From: Streptomyces violaceoruber
GTDB lineage: Bacteria; Actinomycetota; Actinomycetes; Streptomycetales; Streptomycetaceae
DNA length: 59,753 nucleotides
Assembly (NCBI GenBank): GCA_000720805.1
Contig: JODI01000051.1
Location: forward strand, 1 to 59,753
Reading direction: 5' to 3'
In this document: positions 9,798 through 17,332 of the stretch, piece after piece
Layout of the letters: each line of letters begins with the position of its first letter
Numbering within the stretch: the first letter of the stretch is position 1
Made by a program: the position numbers and the translations under genes
The notes under the pieces: model-generated
Told to the model about the DNA's origin: nothing
What the model saw: only the letters and a program-made list of their open reading frames with translations
The model's database searches: none

Positions 9798-10817
9798 ATG
9801 GCATCGATCGCCTGCACTCCCTCCGCCCCGGCGTCCGCGAACGCCGCCGAGCTCCGTGAGCGGGCCCGCGGCGCACTGCTCGGCCTGGCCGTCGGGGACG
9901 CCCTGGGCGCCCCGGCCGAGAACATGAAGCCCTCCGAGATCCGCGCGCGCTGGGGCCGCATCACCGGCTACGTCACCGACAGCCCCGCCGGCACGGACGA
10001 CACCGAGTACGCGATCTTCTCCGGCCTCCTCCTGGCCCGCCACGGCTCCGCGCTCACCCCGGCCCACGTGGAGGCGGCCTGGCACGAGTGGATCGCCGAC
10101 CGCCACGAGGGCCCCTTCCGGGGCGCCGGCTTCAGCGAACGCGGCACCCTCGAGAACCTCCGCCGGGGCCTGGCCGCCCCCATCTCGGCTCAGCACCGCC
10201 ACGCCTGGAGCGATGGCCTCGCCATGCGCGCGGCCCCCTTCGGCGTCTTCGCGTCGGGCCGCCCGGCCGAGGCCGCCCGCCTGGTCGCGATCGACGGCTC
10301 GGTGAGCCACGACGGCGAGGGCATCTACGGCGGTCAGGCGGTCGCGGCCGGGGTGGCGGCGGCGATGGCGGGCGCCCCGACCGTGGCGGTGGTCGCCTCG
10401 GCCCTGGCGGTCGTCCCCGACGACTCCTGGACGGCCCGCTCCCTGCGCCGTGCGGTGGCGGTGGCCCACCGGGGCGAACGCGCGGTGCGCTCCGCCGTCG
10501 TCATCGGCGGCTACCCCTGGACCGACCTGGCCCCCGAAGCGGTCGCCCTCGCCTTCGGCGCCTACGCGGCAGCCGACGGCGACTTCGTCCAAGCGGTCCT
10601 GACAGCCGTCAACATGGGCCGCGACGCCGACACCACGGCAGCGGTGGCCGGCGCCCTGGCCGGCGCGACCGGCGGAGCCGCCACGATCCCGCCCGCCTGG
10701 GCCTCGGCCATCGGCCCGGCCCGCGGCAGCTGCCTCCCGTCCATGGCGGGCCACCACATCCTGGACGTGGCGGAACTCCTGATGCCGACCCCCAAGGGAT
10801 CGGAGGTGCCCACATGA
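9798..10817 (+). CDS. ADP-ribosylglycohydrolase family protein, paralogue 1
   Basis: A 339-residue ARH-family protein (DraG/ARH fold, all-helical, binuclear Mg or Mn site). The metal and catalytic motifs are complete: GDALG (33-37), TDDT (66-69) and DADT (276-279) followed by the glycine- and alanine-rich GALAGATGG helix. An active hydrolase acting on an ADP-ribosyl or related N- or O-glycosidic bond is therefore likely. No signal peptide is seen. The ATG at 9798 has GAGAGGAGAAG seven bases upstream. It is the first gene of six overlapping genes; its stop overlaps the next start by ATGA. The 283-base gap before it (9515-9797) must hold the promoter of the cassette, but I could not pick one out. 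The substrate is unknown. Confidence 0.9.
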   Translation: MASIACTPSAPASANAAELRERARGALLGLAVGDALGAPAENMKPSEIRARWGRITGYVTDSPAGTDDTEYAIFSGLLLARHGSALTPAHVEAAWHEWIADRHEGPFRGAGFSERGTLENLRRGLAAPISAQHRHAWSDGLAMRAAPFGVFASGRPAEAARLVAIDGSVSHDGEGIYGGQAVAAGVAAAMAGAPTVAVVASALAVVPDDSWTARSLRRAVAVAHRGERAVRSAVVIGGYPWTDLAPEAVALAFGAYAAADGDFVQAVLTAVNMGRDADTTAAVAGALAGATGGAATIPPAWASAIGPARGSCLPSMAGHHILDVAELLMPTPKGSEVPT

Positions 10818-12454
10818 CCCCGCCGACCCCCTGGGCCGAGGGCGTCACGACAGTTACGACACCGACGGAACCACTGGAACCGCTGGAACCACTGGAACCA
10901 CTGGAACCCGAGTGCACGACGGCGGCCGAGCCGGCCGAACCGGAGACCACGGCCACGGCCGAGCCGCTCGAACCCGGGCCCCGGACCAAAGCGGATCTGC
11001 TCGAAACGCCCGAGCCCGAGCCCGAGCCCCCGACCAAAGCGGAACTGGTCGAACCGCCCGAGCCCGAGCCCCCGACCAAAGCGGATCTGCTCGAACCGCC
11101 CGAACCCGAGCCCCCGACCAAAGCAGAACTGCTCCACCTGCTCGAACCCGAGCCCCCGACCGAGGGAGAGCTGCTCGCGCCCGCATCCACGTCCACGGCG
11201 GAGCCGCTCGAACCGCCGGCCGCGGACGGTGAGAACACCCCACCGGGGCCACTCGCACCCGACGACGAAAGCAGCACGGGTGGTCCGGGTGGGAACACTC
11301 CCGCCGAAGGCGAAGCCGAGGCCGTTCAACCCGCCCCGCAACACCACCGCATCGAGGGTCTCCTGCTCGGCCTGGCCGCAGGCGACGCCGCCGGGTGGCC
11401 CGCCGCCCGCCATCGAGCCGTCCGGATGCCCGACTGGACCCGCCGCCTCACCCGCGAACTGGACACCTTCGCCGAACAGAACGCGACGACCACCCTCCCT
11501 GTCCCCATCGCCCTGAACCAACCCCCGGAACCCCTCTACCTCGGCCCCTCGGACGACGCCGAGTGGGCGACCTTCACCGCCGAAGCCCTTCTCCGCGCGG
11601 GCGACGACACCACCCTCGGCGACCTCAGCCGAGAACGCCGTACCCGCGCCGCCATCGACCTGACCTGGAACGCCGTAGCCGGCGAGGTCGCCGCCGCGGC
11701 GAACCGCGCCCCCGAGATCGAGTCCGCCGTCCTCCCCCTCCGCGCCCGCATCTCCGTCCGCGCCGGCCTCGGCAACCTCGCCACCGGCCTGCGCCCGCCC
11801 GCCACCGGCCACGACAACCCGCACTACTTCGACGACGCGGCCTGCGTCCGGGCCTGCGTCCTCGCCGTGGCCCACCCCGGCGACCCACGGGGCGCCGCCG
11901 ACCTGGCCGAGTTCGACGCCCGCTACACCCAGGACGGCGACGGCGTGCACGGCGCCCGCGCGATGGCGGCGGCCGTCTCCCTCGCCCTCGCCGGAGCCGA
12001 CGTACAGACATGCGCGACCGCCGCGCTCGCCGAGCTCCCCGAGTCCACCGAGATCGGCCGCAACGCCCGCCACGCGCTCCGGCTGGCCCACGACGCTCAG
12101 AGCGCCTTCGCCCTGGTCCCCCTCCTCGAGCACCAGATCGTCGACCACGTCTACAGCTACGGCGTCGCGGCCGCCGAAACCGTCCCGGTCGCCCTCGCCC
12201 TGGCCACGGCGGCACACGGCCGGATCGCGGAGGCGGTGCCGGCGGCCGCCTGCCTCTCCCGGGTCGCCGACTCCGCCCCGGCCCTCGCGGGCGCACTCAC
12301 CGGCGCGTTGGGCGGCGGCGGGGCGATCCCCGCCTCCTGGCGGGAGGCCTGCCGCACCCTCTCCGGCTGCGCGCTCCCCCGCCTCACCGGGACCGACCTG
12401 GTGGAACTCGCCGAACTCCTGGAAGCCGCACAACCAACCCCGCCAGGGGGATGA
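10814..12454 (+). CDS. ADP-ribosylglycohydrolase-like protein with repeat tail, paralogue 2 (likely inactive)
   Basis: A 546-residue protein. Residues 1-175 are low-complexity Pro/Glu/Thr sequence with tandem repeats, and residues 176-546 resemble the ARH fold. The active-site motifs are eroded: GDAAG (190-194) for GDALG, SDDA (246-249) for TDDT, and S-R-V484-A-D486-S in place of G-R-D-A-D-T, which loses one metal-binding aspartate. This suggests a pseudoenzyme, perhaps a partner or scaffold for its neighbours. The start overlaps the previous stop (ATGA). The loss of the aspartate is seen directly; inactivity is inference. Orthologues elsewhere would show whether this is a stable feature. Confidence 0.8.
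   Translation: MTPPTPWAEGVTTVTTPTEPLEPLEPLEPLEPECTTAAEPAEPETTATAEPLEPGPRTKADLLETPEPEPEPPTKAELVEPPEPEPPTKADLLEPPEPEPPTKAELLHLLEPEPPTEGELLAPASTSTAEPLEPPAADGENTPPGPLAPDDESSTGGPGGNTPAEGEAEAVQPAPQHHRIEGLLLGLAAGDAAGWPAARHRAVRMPDWTRRLTRELDTFAEQNATTTLPVPIALNQPPEPLYLGPSDDAEWATFTAEALLRAGDDTTLGDLSRERRTRAAIDLTWNAVAGEVAAAANRAPEIESAVLPLRARISVRAGLGNLATGLRPPATGHDNPHYFDDAACVRACVLAVAHPGDPRGAADLAEFDARYTQDGDGVHGARAMAAAVSLALAGADVQTCATAALAELPESTEIGRNARHALRLAHDAQSAFALVPLLEHQIVDHVYSYGVAAAETVPVALALATAAHGRIAEAVPAAACLSRVADSAPALAGALTGALGGGGAIPASWREACRTLSGCALPRLTGTDLVELAELLEAAQPTPPGG
10976..11182 (+). repeat. 42-base in-frame tandem repeats in ARH paralogue 2
   Basis: Residues 55-123 hold about five copies of a 14-residue unit of the form PEPEPPTKA(D/E)LLEP, with TKADLLE-like cores at residues 58, 74, 88, 102 and 116. 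The region just before it repeats LEP (residues 21-32). The unit is a multiple of three, so copy number can change without a frameshift. Confidence 0.9.
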
Positions 12455-12462
12455 TTCCGGGC

Positions 12463-13686
12463 ATGACACCCAAAACAGAAGAAAGCCGAGGAACGGGTCG
12501 CGGAACGAGCGGCGGAACGAACCGAGGAACGAGCCGGGAAGCGAATCTGGACGAGCGCATCACCGGCGCCCTGGTCGGCGCGGCCGTCGGCGACGCCCTG
12601 GGCGGCCCGGTCGAGGGCTACTCCCCCGAGCAGATCGTCGAACGCCACGGCGACCGCGTCCACGGCATCGTCGGCCCCTGGAACGGCGACGCCTGGCGCA
12701 CCGCCCGCCCCCTCGCGCCGTACCACAAGGGCGACGGGCACGTCACCGACGACACCTTGATGACCCACGCACTCGTACGGGTCTACGCGCGGGTCCGCGA
12801 CCACCTCGACGCGTACGCGGTCGCCGACCACCTGGTCCCGGACCTGATGACGACCCCGCGCTGGATCCCGGAGCTGGAGGCCGAGGCGCTCCCCCTCCAC
12901 CGGATCTTCCTCGCGGAGAAGTGGCTGGTGGCGCGCCTCCACTACGGCCACATCGACCCCCGCGAGGCCGGCGTCGGCAACATCGTCAACTGCGGCGCCG
13001 CGATGTACATGGCCCCGGTCGGCCTGGTCAACGCGGCCAACCCCGGGGCCGCTTACACCGAGGCCCTCGACATCGCGGGCGCCCACCAGTCGTCGTACGG
13101 CCGCGAGGCGGCGGCCGTCCTCGCGGCGGCGGTGGCAGCGGCGACCGCACCCGCCGCGACCCCGGAGTCGGTCGTGTCCACCTGCCTCTCCCTGGCGAAG
13201 GACGGCACCCGTCAGGCGATCGAGAAGGTCTGCGAAACGGCGTCCCGCCACTCGGACTTCGAGTCGGCGCTGACTCCGCTCCGAGAAGCGGTCGCCCCCT
13301 ACGACACCGTGGGTCCCGACTACCGCGTCCCCTGCCTCGGCGCCCGCCGCCCGTCCCGCCTGCACTCGATCGAGGAACTCCCCATCGCTCTGGGCATGTT
13401 GCTCGTCGCCGACGGCGACTACCGCCACACCGTTCTCGGCGCGGTGAACTACGGCCGCGACTGCGACTCCATCGCGACGATGGCGGGCGCGCTCGCCGGC
13501 GCCCTCGGTTCCCCGGTCCCGGACGACTGGTCGAAGCAGGTGTCCGAGGCAAGCCGCCTGGACCTGTGGGAACCGGCGACGACCCTCACGGCCGTGACCC
13601 GGGAGATCTTCGAACGGGACGTCCACCGCCGCCGCGCCCATGAAGCGGCGTTCACGGAGATCGGAGGCCCCGGATGCTCCGACTGA
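12463..13686 (+). CDS. ADP-ribosylglycohydrolase family protein, paralogue 3
   Basis: A 407-residue ARH-family protein with a complete active site: GDALG (43-47), TDDT (95-98) and D333-C-D335-S in GRDCDS, followed by MAGALAGALG. A Gly/Arg/Thr-rich stretch (residues 10-25) precedes the domain. An additional conserved block GNIVNCGAAMYMAPVG lies mid-protein and is shared with larger ARH relatives. Two starts compete: ATG at 12451, which overlaps the previous stop as ATGA but has the GGGGG too close, and ATG at 12463, which leaves room for it; I chose the second. The gene ends 13 bases inside the next one. It is expected to be an active hydrolase with unknown substrate. Confidence 0.88.
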   Translation: MTPKTEESRGTGRGTSGGTNRGTSREANLDERITGALVGAAVGDALGGPVEGYSPEQIVERHGDRVHGIVGPWNGDAWRTARPLAPYHKGDGHVTDDTLMTHALVRVYARVRDHLDAYAVADHLVPDLMTTPRWIPELEAEALPLHRIFLAEKWLVARLHYGHIDPREAGVGNIVNCGAAMYMAPVGLVNAANPGAAYTEALDIAGAHQSSYGREAAAVLAAAVAAATAPAATPESVVSTCLSLAKDGTRQAIEKVCETASRHSDFESALTPLREAVAPYDTVGPDYRVPCLGARRPSRLHSIEELPIALGMLLVADGDYRHTVLGAVNYGRDCDSIATMAGALAGALGSPVPDDWSKQVSEASRLDLWEPATTLTAVTREIFERDVHRRRAHEAAFTEIGGPGCSD

Positions 13687-15164
13687 CCTGGGTCCAGCCG
13701 GAGGACCTGCTCGGCCACGAACTCCGCCAGGCGCAGCAGGACGGCCGGGAGCCCCAGGCGATCGCGGCGCGATGGAAAGCGGCTGGCGGCTCACAGGCCC
13801 CCCTGCGAGCGGGCGCCTCACCGAAACCGCCGTCCAGATACCTGCGTCGGCTCGCCGAGGACCTGCTGGACGAACTGGCGGACCTGCCCAGCCAGTTCAC
13901 GGACAGCGAGCCTACGGGCCTCGCGAAGATCAAGGCCAGTTGTCCCGCTTGGCCCGCCCCGGCCGCGGGCGGCCGCGCCGATGGGGCGATGCGGGTTCCC
14001 TCGCTCGACCGAAGCCGAGAGCGGGGCAGGCGGGGCACGGGCGGCGCGCCGCCGGCGCCGGGCTCCGCGACCCACCCCCGGCCCGTCCCCACCCAGGCCC
14101 GTCTGGAAGCGGCCTGGCTGGGCCGAGCCGCGGGCTGCCTCCTGGGCAAACCGGTGGAGAAGCTCCCCCTCACCGCCATCCGCCAACTGGCCGAATCCAC
14201 CGGCAACTGGCCCCTGACCACGTACTTCACAGCCCGAGGAGTCCCCGCCGAGCTCCTTCGCACCCACCCCTGGAACCGCCGCTCGGCGACCACCTCCCTC
14301 GCCGAGAACATCGACGGCATGCCCGAGGACGACGACCTCAACTACCCCCTCCTGAACCTCCTCCTGCTCCAACGCCACGGCAAGGACTTCACCACCGCGG
14401 ACGTAGCGGCCCTCTGGCTCGAGGAACTCCCCGCCGGCCGCACGTTCACCGCCGAACGCGTCGCCTACCGCAACCTCCTCACCGGCCTGGAACCCCCGCA
14501 CACGGCCCGCCACCGCAACCCCTTCCGCGAATGGATCGGCGCCCTGATCCGCGCCGACGTCCACGGCTGGACCAACCCCGGCGACCCGGCCGCCGCGGCC
14601 GAACAGGCTCACCGCGACGCCACCCTCACCCACACCGCCAACGGCGTCTACGCGGCCATGTTCACCGCTGCCACCATCGCCGCCGCCACCACCGCCGACG
14701 CCCCCACCGACGTCCACACCGCACTCCGCACCGGCCTCACCGTCGTCCCCCCGGCCTCCCGGCTCGCCCAGGCCGTCCGCCACGCCCTGCAACTGGCCCG
14801 AACCCACGAGAACTTCGACACGGTCGTCGACGAACTCCACGCCACTCACGCGCACACCCACCACTGGGTCCACGCCATCCCCAACACCGCCCTGATCGCC
14901 GCCGCCCTCACCCACGCGAACGGCGACTTCACCGGCTCCATCTGCCGTGCCGTGTCCGGCGGTTGGGACACCGACTCCAACGGCGCCACGACCGGCAGCA
15001 TCGCCGCCCTCCTCGCCGGCTCACCGTCCGCCCTCCCCGACCGCTGGACGGCCCCGCTGAAGAACCGCCTGGCCACCAGCGTCGGCGACTTCGACGGCAC
15101 CGGCTTCGACACCCTCGCCCGCCTCACGCACGACCTCGCCCACCTGGACGGACCCCGCCCATGA
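13674..15164 (+). CDS. ADP-ribosylglycohydrolase family protein, paralogue 4, divergent clade
   Basis: A 496-residue member of a separate ARH clade. Residues 1-90 form an extra N-terminal region, joined by a basic, low-complexity linker (about 95-140) to the ARH domain. In place of GDALG it has GCLLGKPVE (154-162), in place of TDDT it has EDDDLNY (218-224), and the C-terminal site is D432-T-D434-S in GWDTDSNGATTGS. Metal ligands are thus kept, but with the signature of the clade often found in nucleoside and sugar catabolism clusters. GGAGG lies six bases before the ATG, and the gene overlaps paralogue 3 by 13 bases. It probably acts on a different substrate from paralogues 1 and 3. Confidence 0.85.
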   Translation: MLRLTWVQPEDLLGHELRQAQQDGREPQAIAARWKAAGGSQAPLRAGASPKPPSRYLRRLAEDLLDELADLPSQFTDSEPTGLAKIKASCPAWPAPAAGGRADGAMRVPSLDRSRERGRRGTGGAPPAPGSATHPRPVPTQARLEAAWLGRAAGCLLGKPVEKLPLTAIRQLAESTGNWPLTTYFTARGVPAELLRTHPWNRRSATTSLAENIDGMPEDDDLNYPLLNLLLLQRHGKDFTTADVAALWLEELPAGRTFTAERVAYRNLLTGLEPPHTARHRNPFREWIGALIRADVHGWTNPGDPAAAAEQAHRDATLTHTANGVYAAMFTAATIAAATTADAPTDVHTALRTGLTVVPPASRLAQAVRHALQLARTHENFDTVVDELHATHAHTHHWVHAIPNTALIAAALTHANGDFTGSICRAVSGGWDTDSNGATTGSIAALLAGSPSALPDRWTAPLKNRLATSVGDFDGTGFDTLARLTHDLAHLDGPRP

Positions 15165-16369
15165 CCCACCCTGAACGGAAGTTCCCCGCCCCGCTCACCG
15201 GCCTGCGCGTCCTCGACCTCGCCACCCTCTTCGCCGGACCCCTCGCCGCCACCCTGCTCGGCGACTTCGGCGCGGAGGTCATCAAGGTCGAGCACCCGAC
15301 GAGACCCGACCCGTCCCGAGGCCACGGCCCGTCGAAGAACGGCGTGGGCCTGTGGTGGAAGGTGCTGGGCCGCAACAAGCGCACGATCACGCTGGACCTC
15401 TCCACCCCCGGCGGCCGCGACACCCTCCTCCGCCTGGCCGCCACCGCGGACGTCGTCATCGAGAACTTCCGTCCCGGCACCCTGGAGAAGTGGGACCTCG
15501 GCTGGGAGGACCTGTCCGCCGCCAACCCCCGTCTCGTCCTCACCCGTGTCACCGGCTTCGGCCAGTTCGGCCCCTCGGCCCACCGCCCCGGCTTCGGCAC
15601 TCTCGCCGAGGCGATGAGCGGCTTCGCCGCGATCACCGGCGAACCGGACGCGCCCCCGACGCTCCCGCCCTTCGGCCTCGCCGACTCCATCGCGGGCCTG
15701 GCGACGGCGTACGCGGTGATGACGGCCCTCGCCGCCCGCGACCGCACCGCCGCGGGCCAGGTCGTCGACATGGCGCTCATCGAGCCGATCCTGACCGCCC
15801 TCGGCCCGCAGCCGACCTGGTACGACCAGCTCGGCTACGTGCAGGAACGCACCGGCAACCGTTCCGCCAACAACGCCCCGCGCAACACGTACCGCACGGC
15901 GGACGGCACCTGGGTGGCCGTCTCCACCTCCGCCCAGTCGATCGCCGAGCGCGTGATGCACCTGGTCGGCCGCCCGGAACTGGTCGACGAACCGTGGTTC
16001 ACGACGGGCGCCGGCCGGGCCGCCCACGCCGACGTCCTCGACGAGGCGGTCGGCACCTGGATCGCCGCCCGCACGCGCACCGACGTCCTCGCGGCCTTCG
16101 AGAAGGCGGAGGCGGCCGTCGCCCCGATCCAGGACGTACGGGACGTGATGGCCGACCCGCAGTACCAGGCGCTGAACACGGTCACCACGGTCGACGACCC
16201 CGAACTGGGCCCCCTGCGCATGCAGAACGTCCTCTTCCGTCTCTCCTCCACCCCCGGCGAGATCCGCTGGGCGGGCCGCCCGCACGGTGCGGACACGGAA
16301 GAGGTCCTCACCGAACTGGGTCTGTCCGCGACCGAACTGACCGCGCTGCGCAAGGCGGGCGCGGTATGA
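15161..16369 (+). CDS. Class III CoA-transferase (CaiB/BaiF family)
   Basis: A 402-residue class III CoA-transferase that moves CoA between carboxylic acids. The fold begins with the typical LRVLDLATLFAGPLAATLLGDFG region, then VIKVEHP and NKRTITLDL. The catalytic aspartate that forms the acyl anhydride is D175 in the LADSIAG motif. The length is normal. The start overlaps the paralogue 4 stop as ATGA, and its own stop overlaps the next start the same way, so it is made together with the ARH proteins and the lyase. The family covers formyl-, carnitine-, succinyl- and mesaconyl-CoA transferases; the substrates here are unknown. Confidence 0.92.
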   Translation: MTHPERKFPAPLTGLRVLDLATLFAGPLAATLLGDFGAEVIKVEHPTRPDPSRGHGPSKNGVGLWWKVLGRNKRTITLDLSTPGGRDTLLRLAATADVVIENFRPGTLEKWDLGWEDLSAANPRLVLTRVTGFGQFGPSAHRPGFGTLAEAMSGFAAITGEPDAPPTLPPFGLADSIAGLATAYAVMTALAARDRTAAGQVVDMALIEPILTALGPQPTWYDQLGYVQERTGNRSANNAPRNTYRTADGTWVAVSTSAQSIAERVMHLVGRPELVDEPWFTTGAGRAAHADVLDEAVGTWIAARTRTDVLAAFEKAEAAVAPIQDVRDVMADPQYQALNTVTTVDDPELGPLRMQNVLFRLSSTPGEIRWAGRPHGADTEEVLTELGLSATELTALRKAGAV

Positions 16370-17244
16370 CGCAGCCCCCTCTGACCTGGCTGTACGCCCC
16401 CGGAGACCGCCCGCACGTCGTCACCAAGGCCCTCGCCACCGGTGCCGACGTCGTGATCGTCGACCTGGAGGACGCCGTCGCCCCCGACCGCAAGGACTAC
16501 GCCCGCGCGGCCACCGCCGACCTCCTCGCCGCACCGCAGCCGGTCCCGGTCCACGTCCGTGTGAACGCCCTCGGCAGCCCGGCCGCCGACGCGGACCTGA
16601 AGGCGGTGGCCGCGCTCCCGGGCGTCTCGGGCCTGCGCCTGCCCAAGGTGACCTCCCCTGAACAGATCGTCCGCATCGCCGAGAACATCACCGAGATCCT
16701 CGCCCGGAACAGCACCCGGAACAGCACCGAGGCCACGGACCCCGCCGACGGAACCGCACCCCCGCTGTACGCCCTCCTGGAGACGGCCCTCGGCATCGAA
16801 CGCGCCCACGCCGTCGCCCGCGCGCACGGCGCCTTGCGCGGCATCGCCCTCGGCGAGGCGGACCTCCGCGCCGACCTGGGCGTACGTGACGACGCGGGCC
16901 TCGACTGGTCCCGCTCCCGCGTCATCGTCGCCGCCCGGGCGGCGGGCCTTCCCCCACCGCCCCAATGCGTCCACCCCGACACTCGTGACCTGAAGGGCCT
17001 CGCCGCCTCCTGCGCCCATGGCCGCGCCCTGGGCTTCCTCGGCCGGGCCGCCATCCACCCCCGCCAGCTCCCGATCATCGAGCGTGCCTACCTCCCCACG
17101 GAGCAGGAGATCGAGGAGGCGGAGACGATCATCAAGGCGGCCACGACCGAAAGGGGAGCCCAGGCGCTTCCGGACGGCACCTTCATCGACGCGGCGGTGG
17201 TGGCGACGGCCCACCGCACCCTGGCCCTGGCCCGCCGTCACTAG
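16366..17244 (+). CDS. CitE-like HpcH/HpaI-family acyl-CoA lyase
   Basis: A 292-residue TIM-barrel protein of the citrate lyase beta/malyl-CoA lyase family, which cleaves beta-hydroxyacyl-CoA compounds such as malyl-CoA or citramalyl-CoA. Motifs are APGDRP, the metal- and substrate-binding VIVDLEDAV, HVRVN, LPKV, LLETALGI (metal-binding Glu) and LGEADLRADLG. The C-terminal GRAAIHPRQL block fits acyl-CoA binding. It is a stand-alone enzyme with no CitD or CitF beside it, so citrate lyase itself is unlikely. The ATGA overlap with the CoA-transferase suggests that enzyme makes the CoA thioester cleaved here. A strong two-way terminator follows. Confidence 0.88.
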   Translation: MTQPPLTWLYAPGDRPHVVTKALATGADVVIVDLEDAVAPDRKDYARAATADLLAAPQPVPVHVRVNALGSPAADADLKAVAALPGVSGLRLPKVTSPEQIVRIAENITEILARNSTRNSTEATDPADGTAPPLYALLETALGIERAHAVARAHGALRGIALGEADLRADLGVRDDAGLDWSRSRVIVAARAAGLPPPPQCVHPDTRDLKGLAASCAHGRALGFLGRAAIHPRQLPIIERAYLPTEQEIEEAETIIKAATTERGAQALPDGTFIDAAVVATAHRTLALARRH

Positions 17245-17280
17245 GGCCGTTCCGTGAGGCACATGCGTCCCGCCTCAACG

Positions 17281-17317
17281 CGACGAGGGCGCCCGGAGAT
17301 CCGGGGCGCCCTCGTCG
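17281..17317. terminator. Two-way terminator between the CitE-like gene and lgt
   Basis: CGACGAGGGCGCCC (17281-17294) pairs perfectly with GGGCGCCCTCGTCG (17304-17317) around a 9-base loop. It lies between two converging stop codons and ends the six-gene cassette. Confidence 0.85.
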
Positions 17318-17332
17318 TCGTACGGCCGAACG

